Below are positions 34,598 to 42,001 of a stretch of DNA of 42,333 bases, piece by piece; within the stretch, counting starts at the first letter, position 1, and each line of letters starts with the position of its first letter. The DNA comes from Acidobacteriota bacterium (lineage in GTDB: Bacteria > Acidobacteriota > Terriglobia > Terriglobales > SCQP01). Made by a program: the position numbers and the translations under genes. The notes under the pieces are model-generated. The model did no database searches. It saw only the letters and a program-made list of their open reading frames with translations, and was not told where the DNA came from. The stretch spans positions 1-42,333 of the forward strand of contig DAHUYO010000023.1 of assembly GCA_027315185.1 (NCBI GenBank), in the 5' to 3' direction.

Positions 34598-34821
34598 GCG
34601 CACCTCCGCGCATTCCGCAGGATGGCCTCGAACCAGCGCTCGGGGTCCGGCATGAGTGAGGCGAATGCATGCGCCAGCCAATCGCGGTGTTCCTGGCAGG
34701 CATACACCTGGACCAGCCCGTCGGCTAGCGAAAGGGCCCACTCCGCGCGAGCGGCGCAGCGCGGGCCATTTTTGGCAGTCCGGGCCTGGCAGATTGGGGG
34801 CGCCTGGGCGCGGGCATTCAT
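34594..34821 (-). CDS. Small Cys-containing hypothetical protein
   Basis: 75 residues starting MNARAQAPPICQARTAKNG. Cys at three or four spaced positions and a terminal helix (HRDWLAHAFASLMPDPERWF). ATGA overlaps at both ends tie it to the operon. Possibly metal-binding; unassigned. Confidence 0.65.
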   Translation of the reverse strand: MNARAQAPPICQARTAKNGPRCAARAEWALSLADGLVQVYACQEHRDWLAHAFASLMPDPERWFEAILRNARRCA

Positions 34822-35294
34822 GCGCGGCGCCCCTTCCTCGCCCACTCCAGTTCGCCAATGATCCGTTCCGCCGGGAACCAGATCAGTGGGAACTGGCCAC
34901 CACGGGGACGAAACAGCCGTACCAGGCCCTCGGCCCCGTCGGCAGTCCAGCACAGCAGGTCCGCTGCGCCCGCCGGTGTTTGGACCCATTCGTGCGGGGC
35001 TGGCAGGTCGGCCGCCGGGGCCTCCAATGCGATTTTCCGCTGCCCAATCAGCGTAACCGTTACCCCGCGCCAGCGGCCGCAGTGTGGGGTTGGCGGATGG
35101 CAGGTGCGACAGTGCCAGGGATGCGGTTCAGGCGCGGCAAGCAGGTGCAGAATCTCCGGCTTCGCCGCGCGAATCGCCTCCAGCAACTCCGGCGTGGGCC
35201 GTACCGGCAATTCGTAGGCGATCATGTCCGGCGGCTTGGGCATCAGCCGGCCGCCAAGGCGTTGCACCTCGGCCAACACCTCGCGGGCGGTCAT
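34818..35294 (-). CDS. TubC-like N-terminal domain protein
   Basis: 158 residues. The first ~50 (REVLAEVQRLGGRLMPKPP ... LLEAIRAAKPEILHLL) match the TubC-type docking fold that often accompanies TOPRIM/DUF3631 replication proteins. The middle has a C-x2-C-H/H-C cluster (HCRTCHPPTPHC). ATGA overlaps with the replication gene and with the next gene indicate co-expression and perhaps a complex. Confidence 0.72.
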   Translation of the reverse strand: MTAREVLAEVQRLGGRLMPKPPDMIAYELPVRPTPELLEAIRAAKPEILHLLAAPEPHPWHCRTCHPPTPHCGRWRGVTVTLIGQRKIALEAPAADLPAPHEWVQTPAGAADLLCWTADGAEGLVRLFRPRGGQFPLIWFPAERIIGELEWARKGRRA

Positions 35295-37729
35295 AAGGCG
35301 CCTCCAAACTGCTCATCGCACTTCGCTGTTCCGTCCGAAACGTGACCCTTCGCCCCCACCATGCAGTCGGGATCGGATGCGGTCGGGCCGCCCGGCAGGC
35401 ACCCGATGAGCCCGCCCTCAGACCCCTCCGCCCCGTTTTGCTGGTTTGGAGCCGCTACACCGCTACAACCCGCGTCGTTATTGGCTGAAGTGCCATTTTC
35501 CGTGCCGCTACAGGCGGGCGTTGTAGCGGCAGTAAAACGGCGATTGTCGCCAGTGTTTGCGGGCCTTGTAGCGGTGTAGCGGCTCGGTGTGGGGGAATTG
35601 GGGGGTGGGGTATCATCGGGGGCTGGATCGGACGGCAGATACCGCGCCCAGGCGTCTGCGAAGTCGGACCGGAGGTAGCCTTTCATCACGGCGCCGCCTT
35701 CCCGCAGATTGCGCGGGGCGATCCCGAACCGCCCCAACTGCCGCGCCAGTTGGGGAGCGGTGATCGGCCTCGCGCCGCGCCCCCACTCCACCCAGGGCCG
35801 GGCCTCTAGCGCGCTCAGCCTCTCAATCAATTCATGGGACGCAATCCGGTCCTTTATGGGGCCGGCCGATGCGCTGGCCTCCGGCTCACCCTGCTCCTCG
35901 CCATTGAAAATTGCGCGGCAATCCGCCAGTAGCTTCGCCCCGATGGATTCGTCGGCAGCCGCTTCGCCGGTCAGCAACTCCAGCAGGGCTTTACGCGCCC
36001 GCTTCGGCCATTCGCCCCCTGCCAGGTCGGCGATGGCAAGCAGGGGCTCGCAAATATCCTGCTGGCGGTCGTTCAGTTCGGCGGGGAGGTCCGGGCGGTG
36101 CGCTCGCAGGCGCTCGCCAGCCTGCAATGCCCACGCCTCGCAGTGGTCGCGTAGTGGGGCGGCTTCGGGCTCGGCATCCCGCCGGCGAAAGGGCTTCACC
36201 GTTTCGTTGCGCGCCTTGCGGCGCAGCACGATTGGGATGCTGCGGTCGGCAACTGTGTCCGGCAGTTTCCCGATGCCGGCAATCGCTTTGGGGCAAAACG
36301 TCGGAAAATCGTGCGGTTCCCGGTCTTCGCCTACGCACAAGCGATGAGCGCCCCCGCGCCTGAAGCCGCTGTTGAGTAGCCCCCGCATCGCCTGGACGTA
36401 TTCGTCGCCGCTGCCCGCCGCGGAGTCCCATTCGTCAAGCAGCAGGGTCGGCGAGTCCCGCTCCACAGACCGCAGTAGCGCGGCGGCGGAGGTGTGGTCA
36501 CACCGCCAGGGGCGGGCGACCACCAGCTCTAGGATTTCCAGCAGCCGGCTTTTGCCGCACCGCTTTTCTGGAGCGGTGATGTGGAGGTACGGCGTCCACT
36601 CCGCCGCGTCAGGCGCGTAACTGTGGACCACCCAAAGGGCCTCCACATCCGCCTGGGCGCCGGTCTCGATGACATAATTTCGCAACATCTTTGCCAACGC
36701 ATCGAGCAGCGTCGCACCATTCACGCGCAATCCCAGGAGCTTGCCCTTTCGTGCCAAAACGTCAGCGTCCTTCCGCTCCGCCCGGGCTTTGGCATGGTGG
36801 TCGGCGATCATCCGCTCCAGGTCAGCTTTCAGCACGCCCGGAATCCGCAGGGCAGCCAGGCGCCCGATAAAGCGCGCCTGCTTTACCGGATCGGCGATCT
36901 CGGCGATCTCGGCAGTCGGCATATCAACGGTTTTTCGCCTTGCCGCGTCCAATTTTTCGATGGCATCAACTGCGGCCTCCGCCCGGCCCAGTGCGCACTC
37001 TTGCCATGCCTGCGCGGTGTCCAGCATGGCTAACGTGGCTTCATCGCCACAGGTCTCCAGCACATCATCCAACCCGGCCTTTGACCCGGCGTCAGCGGGG
37101 ATGCTGGCGATTCTGACCGCAGCGCCCCGCCTAGCCAATTCGTGTGCCAGGGCCCGCTGCGCGGCGCCCACGGCCGGGGTGCTGCGGGCATCCCCGTCCA
37201 GGGCCACGATGGCATCGCGTCCGCCCCAGGCCAGCCATTCCAGAGATGGGCTCGGGCCGGTCACGGGGGCCAACGCGCCGTCTGGCCTGCGCTCGTGGTC
37301 CACAGTCCGGCGCCATCCCCAGCAGCCCAGGGTGGCGATGACCGCCAGGCGGCGCCCCGTACGTCGCGCCAGCGCCACCAGCGCCAACGCACTCTTTGGC
37401 CCTTCCACAATTACCGCGGGCGCGCCGGCGTCCTCCCGCGCCGCGTCATTAGTGCTGTACACCAGCAGCCACCGGCATGCCTGCGGCTGAAGATAGCGCA
37501 CAGTCCCTGACGCGCCGGTCACGGCTTGGCGCAGACGGCAGATATGCCCCAACACCTCGCCGCTGCCTGGGTGGCGAATGGGCATCAGGATGCCCCCCAG
37601 GTCGGCGCCGCGGTGGCCCTGATGGCCCAGCGCCTCGCGCACGGCGTAATCGTCGGCATCGCGGTATCCCGCCTCAGCCAGCAGGTCGGGCGGAATCCGA
37701 AGCGCCGCAGCCATATCGGCAATCTTCAT
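35291..37729 (-). CDS. TOPRIM/DUF3631-like replication protein (primase-helicase)
   Basis: 812 residues. The N-terminal half has a TOPRIM-like segment (VIVEGPKSALALVAL, DAIVALDGDARSTPAVGAAQ) after a DUF3854-like start. The second half resembles DUF3631: a P-loop-like TAPEKRCGKSRLLEI, Walker B SPTLLLDEWDSAA, then FCPKAIAGIGKLPDTVADRS. The last ~110 residues are Thr/Pro/Asn-rich and repetitive. It probably primes or unwinds DNA to replicate the excised element. Such proteins are common in integrated plasmids and satellites. First large gene of the operon after the excisionase-like gene. Confidence 0.88.
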   Translation of the reverse strand: MKIADMAAALRIPPDLLAEAGYRDADDYAVREALGHQGHRGADLGGILMPIRHPGSGEVLGHICRLRQAVTGASGTVRYLQPQACRWLLVYSTNDAAREDAGAPAVIVEGPKSALALVALARRTGRRLAVIATLGCWGWRRTVDHERRPDGALAPVTGPSPSLEWLAWGGRDAIVALDGDARSTPAVGAAQRALAHELARRGAAVRIASIPADAGSKAGLDDVLETCGDEATLAMLDTAQAWQECALGRAEAAVDAIEKLDAARRKTVDMPTAEIAEIADPVKQARFIGRLAALRIPGVLKADLERMIADHHAKARAERKDADVLARKGKLLGLRVNGATLLDALAKMLRNYVIETGAQADVEALWVVHSYAPDAAEWTPYLHITAPEKRCGKSRLLEILELVVARPWRCDHTSAAALLRSVERDSPTLLLDEWDSAAGSGDEYVQAMRGLLNSGFRRGGAHRLCVGEDREPHDFPTFCPKAIAGIGKLPDTVADRSIPIVLRRKARNETVKPFRRRDAEPEAAPLRDHCEAWALQAGERLRAHRPDLPAELNDRQQDICEPLLAIADLAGGEWPKRARKALLELLTGEAAADESIGAKLLADCRAIFNGEEQGEPEASASAGPIKDRIASHELIERLSALEARPWVEWGRGARPITAPQLARQLGRFGIAPRNLREGGAVMKGYLRSDFADAWARYLPSDPAPDDTPPPNSPTPSRYTATRPANTGDNRRFTAATTPACSGTENGTSANNDAGCSGVAAPNQQNGAEGSEGGLIGCLPGGPTASDPDCMVGAKGHVSDGTAKCDEQFGGAL

Positions 37730-38025
37730 TGCGCCCAGCCCCTGCGGATAGCCTCGTCGCGTGTTCCGCCGGCGGCGATGCGGCGCTCAGCCACAGCGTC
37801 CAACCTTACGGCGCGGCGCAACAGGGCCGCTCCTGCGCAGGTGCGACGTTTCGCCGCTGGTGCTGGGCAATCGGATGGCCGCTGGAGCGGGGGCGCCACC
37901 TGGGTTTTCCCATATGCGCTCACCGGCTCTTCGCAGGCGGCGAGAGTGCCAAGCTTTCCAGCGCCTGTCGCCGCAGGGCCGCGCCCCATTTGGCGCGCCG
38001 GCGATTGAGTGGTGGTGGCGGCCAT
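37726..38025 (-). CDS. Small basic operon protein
   Basis: 99 residues, low-complexity Ala/Arg-rich, ending GTRDEAIRRGWAQ. It starts 2 nt after the excisionase-like gene and overlaps the replication gene as ATGA. The spacing supports translation although the sequence has no recognisable motif. Confidence 0.55.
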   Translation of the reverse strand: MAATTTQSPARQMGRGPAATGAGKLGTLAACEEPVSAYGKTQVAPPLQRPSDCPAPAAKRRTCAGAALLRRAVRLDAVAERRIAAGGTRDEAIRRGWAQ

Positions 38026-38027
38026 CG

Positions 38028-38285
38028 CTACCGCGCGTCCGGTTGCAGGGCCACCTCTGGCGCTTTCGATTTGCGGGCGGCGCCCCCGCTGGCCTCGGCA
38101 CTTCGCTGACGGCGCGGCCGCGTCCCCTCCGTTATCAGGCGGTCAATTTCCTCAACTGGAATCAGCAGCCTGGTCGAGACCTTAACGCTCGCGATCCTGC
38201 CTGAATACGCCCACGCCCGAAGGGTCCAGATCGAAAGCCCACCAAGGCGCTCCGATGCACTCTTCAGATCAATCAATTTTTCCAT
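38028..38285 (-). CDS. Excisionase-like MerR/AlpA HTH protein
   Basis: 85 residues from the ATG at 38285, with GAGG upstream. MEKLIDLKSASERLGGLSIW then TLRAWAYSGRIASVKVSTRL and IPVEEIDRLI is the winged HTH of helix_turn_helix_17/excisionase proteins. It probably directs the integrase towards excision or starts the operon. It is the first gene of the minus-strand operon, divergent from the zinc-finger gene. Confidence 0.85.
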   Translation of the reverse strand: MEKLIDLKSASERLGGLSIWTLRAWAYSGRIASVKVSTRLLIPVEEIDRLITEGTRPRRQRSAEASGGAARKSKAPEVALQPDAR

Positions 38286-38368
38286 GACACCTACCTCAAC
38301 CCAAATCGTAGGCAGGTCACGGTTGGTAAGCCAAGAGAATACGACTTCCGTTTTGCATTCAGATGGGG

Positions 38369-38375
38369 TATACAT
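38369..38375 (+). promoter_or_regulatory. Possible -10 box of a leaderless zinc-finger gene
   Basis: TATACAT lies 5 bp before the ATG at 38381, with TTGCAT at 38354-38359 upstream at a shorter than usual distance. If used, transcription would begin at or next to the ATG. On the opposite strand the divergent operon must also start nearby. Confidence 0.35.
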
Positions 38376-38380
38376 TATTT

Positions 38381-39244
38381 ATGCAGCCCGTCACGAGCCT
38401 TGTGGGGGGAATTACGTTCGGGTGCCCCGAACATGCGAAGGCCCTGCTAAATGGAGCGCCCTTGCAGGGCTTGGATGCGCTCTTATTCCTCCCAAGCAAT
38501 TTGGTGCCGCGAACACCCGGCTTCAACGGTGAGCCAGGGCAGCGCATGCCGTGGAGTGAAGCTGTGCTGCGCGACGATCCCCGGCGACGGGCGGCGCGCG
38601 CGTCATTCGAGTCGTGCGTCCGCGAGCGGCTTCGGGGCTACGTTGATTCCTGGCTCAAGGAAGAGCGCGATTGGAACCACTGGGCAGACCGCAACCAGTC
38701 CCTCTGCGCCTCACTAAACCGCATGTATGGTCGCTGGCGCCATTTCATCGCGGGGGCGGGCGAGGCGCGCGGGGACGGCCGGGTAGTTCCCGTCCCAGTC
38801 ACACAATGGTCCCTGTCGGTGGATTTCACCTCGGATGAGGAGCGCATTGAGGCTATTGCCGCGTGGTACTTTCTCGGCATCGTGCTAACGCCATATCGGG
38901 ACAGAATTGGAAAATGCGAGCGCTGCCACCGGTATTTTCTCGCCCGCTATCGTCGGCTTGATGGCTTCGCCAAGCGGCGGTTCTGCGGCAGGTCGTGCAA
39001 GGCCGCGCGGAACACTGGCGCGCGCCGCGCCGAAATTCACGCCAGGAAGGTGGCTGCCGTTCGCAGCGTCATTGCGGCAATGCCCCCAGGGACTACGGAT
39101 TGGCGCGGGTACGTCATCATGCACGTTCCCAAACGAATAGGCCTCACGCGAAACTTCCTTACCCGAAACTTTGGTAAGTTGCAGTTTTCTGCCAGCGTCC
39201 ATGGAGGTTCCGATGTCCCGCAAGAATCGCCCGCGGCCCGCTGA
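38381..39244 (+). CDS. Zinc-finger protein next to the integrase
   Basis: 287 residues from ATG 38381 (ATG 38363 is an alternative in the same frame). The N-terminal two-thirds is helical and unassigned (SLCASLNRMYGRWRHFIAGA, ERIEAIAAWYFLGIVLTPYR). A treble-clef/CGNR-like finger CERCHRYFLARYRR ... RRFCGRSCKAARN lies near residues 180-215. The gene ends 32 bp into the integrase gene's start, so translation may be coupled. A regulator of integration or the operon is plausible. Confidence 0.75.
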   Translation: MQPVTSLVGGITFGCPEHAKALLNGAPLQGLDALLFLPSNLVPRTPGFNGEPGQRMPWSEAVLRDDPRRRAARASFESCVRERLRGYVDSWLKEERDWNHWADRNQSLCASLNRMYGRWRHFIAGAGEARGDGRVVPVPVTQWSLSVDFTSDEERIEAIAAWYFLGIVLTPYRDRIGKCERCHRYFLARYRRLDGFAKRRFCGRSCKAARNTGARRAEIHARKVAAVRSVIAAMPPGTTDWRGYVIMHVPKRIGLTRNFLTRNFGKLQFSASVHGGSDVPQESPAAR

Positions 39245-40385
39245 TGGCGTCTTCGAACGCAGAGACCGGCGCGGCTTCTGGATTTCATGGATTGACCTGA
39301 ACGGCAGGCGCCGAAAGCGCAAGACTGACGCCCCCACGCTGGAACAGGCGCGCATGGTGCTGGCCGAAGAGAAACGGCGAGTGGAGCAGGCGCGCATCCT
39401 CGGGTTCGCGCCCCCAGCCGAAACAACATTTGAGGAGTTGGCGGCGCAGTTCCTCTCCTATCAGCGGGCGCGCCTCACGCCAAAGGGCTACGCGCGGGAG
39501 GCCGGCATTGTAAACGGCCACCTTAAACCATTCTTCGCGGGCCCGATCAAGAACGTGCGCCGCGTGGCGGTTCAGCGCTATATTGCCGAGCGGGCTGGCA
39601 AAGCTTCGGCATACTCGGTGCTCCACGAACTCACCTGCATCAAGCACATGTTGAGGATGGCGGTGGAATGGGAGCTAATTCCATTCAATCCCGCCCAGGG
39701 CGTGCGCGGGCCGAAAGCGCCGGCGGGGCGTGTGCGATTTCTCCAGCCAACGGAGCTAAAGGCTGTGGTTGAGGCGTGCCCGCGATGGCTCCAACCGGTT
39801 GTGGCCCTCGCGGTATCCACCGGCATGAGGCGTGGCGAGATTCTGGGCCTGCGCTGGCTGGACGTTGACCTCGAAGGGCGCCGCATCCTGCTACCCCAGA
39901 CCAAAAACGGCGACGGGCGCGTTGTTTATCTCAACGCGGCGGCTTCGGTCGCTCTGGCAAGCATCCGCCCCCCCACCGCCATCGGCGTGGAGGTTGTTTT
40001 CCGGGGCATTCGTCCCGCGCAGGTGAGCATGGCATTTCTTCGCGCTTGCCGGGCGGTCGGGATAGCAGATTTCAGGTGGCACGATCTTCGGCACACCGCC
40101 GCCTCATGGATGCGAATGGGCGGCGCCGACATTCACACCGTTGCGTCTCTCTTGGGGCACCGCGATCTCAGAATGGCGGCCCGATACCAGCACCTTTCCC
40201 CGGGGTTCCTGGCTGAAGCGGTCGGCCGCCTGGATGGCATCTTCGGCGACGCGCTGGTAGCAGTGGCACCGGTCACGCGAGGGCTTCCTTCCGCGTCCCC
40301 ACGCCCGAACGGCGACTGCATTGGCAAGCCTGCGCGTCCCCGCAGCGTCCCCAATATTCAAGCCGCGCAGTCCATTGAGCTTTAA
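39213..40385 (+). CDS. int: Tyrosine integrase
   Basis: 390 residues; GGAGG at 39203-39207 fixes the ATG at 39213. The N-terminal arm-binding region (VFERRDRRGFWISWIDLNGR) is followed by a core-binding SAM-like domain (~75-160) and a catalytic domain with TGMRRGEILGL (Arg), HDLRHTAASWM (His, Arg), LLGHRDLRMAARYQH (His, Tyr nucleophile). It lies 9 bp from the att repeat at tRNA-Glu, the standard position for integrases of this family. A putative arm site lies in its last codons. Confidence 0.95.
   Translation: MSRKNRPRPADGVFERRDRRGFWISWIDLNGRRRKRKTDAPTLEQARMVLAEEKRRVEQARILGFAPPAETTFEELAAQFLSYQRARLTPKGYAREAGIVNGHLKPFFAGPIKNVRRVAVQRYIAERAGKASAYSVLHELTCIKHMLRMAVEWELIPFNPAQGVRGPKAPAGRVRFLQPTELKAVVEACPRWLQPVVALAVSTGMRRGEILGLRWLDVDLEGRRILLPQTKNGDGRVVYLNAAASVALASIRPPTAIGVEVVFRGIRPAQVSMAFLRACRAVGIADFRWHDLRHTAASWMRMGGADIHTVASLLGHRDLRMAARYQHLSPGFLAEAVGRLDGIFGDALVAVAPVTRGLPSASPRPNGDCIGKPARPRSVPNIQAAQSIEL
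40332..40354. promoter_or_regulatory. Putative integrase arm-type site, right
   Basis: Matches 24974-24996 at 22 of 23 positions and contains two GCGTCCCC units. It overlaps the end of the integrase coding sequence, 41 bp from the att core. Confidence 0.45.
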
Positions 40386-40394
40386 GCCTCTTGT

Positions 40395-40443
40395 TTTGTT
40401 GGCGTCCCCGACGGGATTTGAACCCGTGTTACCGCCGTGAAAG
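40395..40443. other. Right attachment site, att copy A (overlaps tRNA-Glu)
   Basis: 49 bp identical to 24796-24844, covering six bases beyond the CCA end and the tRNA 3' half to the anticodon loop. Confidence 0.88.
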
Positions 40444-40477
40444 GGCGATGTCCTAGGCCGGGCTAGACGACGGGGAC
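40400..40477 (-). tRNA. tRNA-Glu (TTC)
   Basis: Acceptor GTCCCCG/CGGGGAC, D-stem GTC/GAC, anticodon loop CTTTCAC with TTC (40441-40439), T-arm ACGGG-TTCAAAT-CCCGT and encoded CCA. The D-loop is two bases longer than in E. coli. It is the only complete copy here and the target of the island. Confidence 0.95.
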
Positions 40478-40520
40478 GGCAGAGGCAGAAGGATTCAGTT
40501 TAGCATTCCATGATTGGCGC

Positions 40521-40604
40521 GGGCCCCAGCCCCGCCTGCGGCGGTGCGTCCCGCTTTGATTGGCGCGGCGCGGAGCGGCGCTTAGGCGCCAGGCTGGGCT
40601 GAGG
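40521..40604. repeat. GC-rich dispersed repeat, right copy
   Basis: Resembles 18496-18579 in the order of blocks CCCCGCC, CGTCCCGC, GGCGCGGCGCGGAGCG and GGCTGGGC, with small indels. Confidence 0.45.
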
Positions 40605-40715
40605 GCCCCGCTCGCCCCAGTCCGACCGTCCCTTGGCGCGGGGCGCTGCCTCGCTTGCGCGTCGCTGGGGCCGCGCCGCTGCGCTAGCCGGGGGCGGGTC
40701 GCCCCCGGACTGTCG

Positions 40716-40755
40716 CGGCCTTTTCGCACCGACCTTGCCCTCACTGCAAACGGCG
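40716..40755. repeat. Dispersed intergenic repeat, copy 3
   Basis: CGGCC-TTTTCGC-ACCGACCTTGCC ... TGCAAACGGCGC, matching copies at 18-58 and 8960-8999. Confidence 0.5.
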
Positions 40756-40773
40756 CGAGCTCCAGCGCCGCGA

Positions 40774-40807
40774 GGACGCTAGCGCAGCAGGGACGCTAGC
40801 GCAGCAG
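40774..40807. repeat. 17-bp tandem duplication at the glgA stop codon
   Basis: Two adjacent identical 17-bp units; the second spans the last codons and TAG of the glycosyltransferase, so the stop region is present twice. Confidence 0.7.
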
Positions 40808-42001
40808 GGATTGGTAGAGCGCGATGGTTTCGGCGGCGATGGCGGGCCAGCCGAACTTCTCCTCGACGCGCTTGCGGCCCGCCTGGCCGAAGCGGCGCTG
40901 CGACTGGGCGTCGCCGAGCACGGCGGTGATCTTCGCTGCCAGGTCGAGCGAGAACTGCCGCGGATCGCTGGGCATGCCGGTCTTGGCATCGGCGGCGAAG
41001 GGCACCAGATACCCGGTCTGGCCGTCCACCACGACTTCCTTGATGCCGCCGGTGGCGCTGGCGACGACGGCGCATTCGCAGGCCATAGCCTCCAGATTGA
41101 TGATGCCGAACGGCTCATACACCGACGGGCAGCAGAACAGCGCGGCGTGGCTGTAGAGCTGGATGGTCTCGGCGCGGGTGACCATTTTTTCAATCCAGAC
41201 CACGCGGGGGTGGGTGCTGCGCACGGCCTCCACCTTGGCGCGCATTTCCGCGGCGATCTCCGGCGTGTCCGGCGCACCGGCGCAGAGCACCACCTGCGCG
41301 TCCTTGGGCAGGTGGGCGATGGCGTCCACCAAATGCGTTACGCCCTTCTGCCGGGTGATGCGGCCGACGAACAGCACGTAGGGCGCAGCGGGATCCACGC
41401 CATAGGCTTTCAGGGCCGTTTGGTCCGCGGTGCGGCGATATTCCTCTAGGTCAATGCCGTTGTAGATGATGTGCACGCGTTCCGGACGGATGGCGGGATA
41501 GCAGCGCAGGATGTCGGCCTTGGTTTCGGTCGAGACGGCGATAACGGCTTCCGCTTCCTCGATGGCGGTTTTCTCCATCCAGGAACTCATGCGGTAGCCG
41601 CTGCCCAACTGCTCGGCTTTCCAGGCGCGCAGCGGCTCCAGGCTATGGGTGGTGAGCACCTGCGGCACGTCGTACAGCTTCTTGGCCCAAAACCCGGCCA
41701 TGGAGGCATACCAGGTATGGGTGTGGACCAACTGCACGCCGGTGAGGTTCTTGATGGAGGTTAGGTTGACGCTCAAGGCCTCCAGCGCGCCCTTGAATTT
41801 CTCCTCGGTGCCCTCGCTGATCGCCGCCCAGGGCTGGTCGCCGCGGACGTGCAAGCCGCCGCGATCCTCATGCTGGTCGCCGAAGCAATGCACCTCGACC
41901 TCGATGCGGCGGGCCAGCTCCCGGCTCAAATAGTCCACATGGACGCCGGCGCCGCCATAAATGTTGGGGGGAAATTCGCGGGTGAAAAGAGCAATACGCA
42001 A
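40796..42001 (-). CDS. glgA: Glycogen synthase-type GT4 glycosyltransferase
   Basis: 401 residues. MRIALFTREFPPNIYGGAGV is the donor-site N-terminus of the actinobacterial-type glycogen synthase family. HTHTWYASMAGFWAKKL, FVGRITRQKGVTHL and the E-x7-E motif EPFGIINLEAMACE follow. It transfers glucose from an ADP- or NDP-glucose donor to an alpha-glucan or makes a maltose-1-phosphate-type product; the family varies. No ATG is available: TTG 42001 has GGAGG 5 nt upstream. Frames further upstream are not protein-like. Confidence 0.9.
   Translation of the reverse strand: MRIALFTREFPPNIYGGAGVHVDYLSRELARRIEVEVHCFGDQHEDRGGLHVRGDQPWAAISEGTEEKFKGALEALSVNLTSIKNLTGVQLVHTHTWYASMAGFWAKKLYDVPQVLTTHSLEPLRAWKAEQLGSGYRMSSWMEKTAIEEAEAVIAVSTETKADILRCYPAIRPERVHIIYNGIDLEEYRRTADQTALKAYGVDPAAPYVLFVGRITRQKGVTHLVDAIAHLPKDAQVVLCAGAPDTPEIAAEMRAKVEAVRSTHPRVVWIEKMVTRAETIQLYSHAALFCCPSVYEPFGIINLEAMACECAVVASATGGIKEVVVDGQTGYLVPFAADAKTGMPSDPRQFSLDLAAKITAVLGDAQSQRRFGQAGRKRVEEKFGWPAIAAETIALYQSLLR

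Larger units (their letters stand above)
24796..40443. mobile_element. Integrative element inserted in tRNA-Glu
   Basis: About 15.6 kb bounded by 49-bp direct repeats of the tRNA-Glu 3' half. A tyrosine integrase sits against the intact tRNA, next to an excisionase-like gene and a replication/ATPase operon. The left third carries cargo: an inverted-repeat-flanked unknown gene and LuxR cassette 2. No phage structural gene is recognisable, so an integrated plasmid, actinomycete-type ICE relative or satellite are all possible. Confidence 0.82.
40478..40795. other. Gene-free stretch right of tRNA-Glu
   Basis: Holds two repeat copies and the end of a tandem duplication, listed separately. No coding frame looks real. 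Confidence 0.5.
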
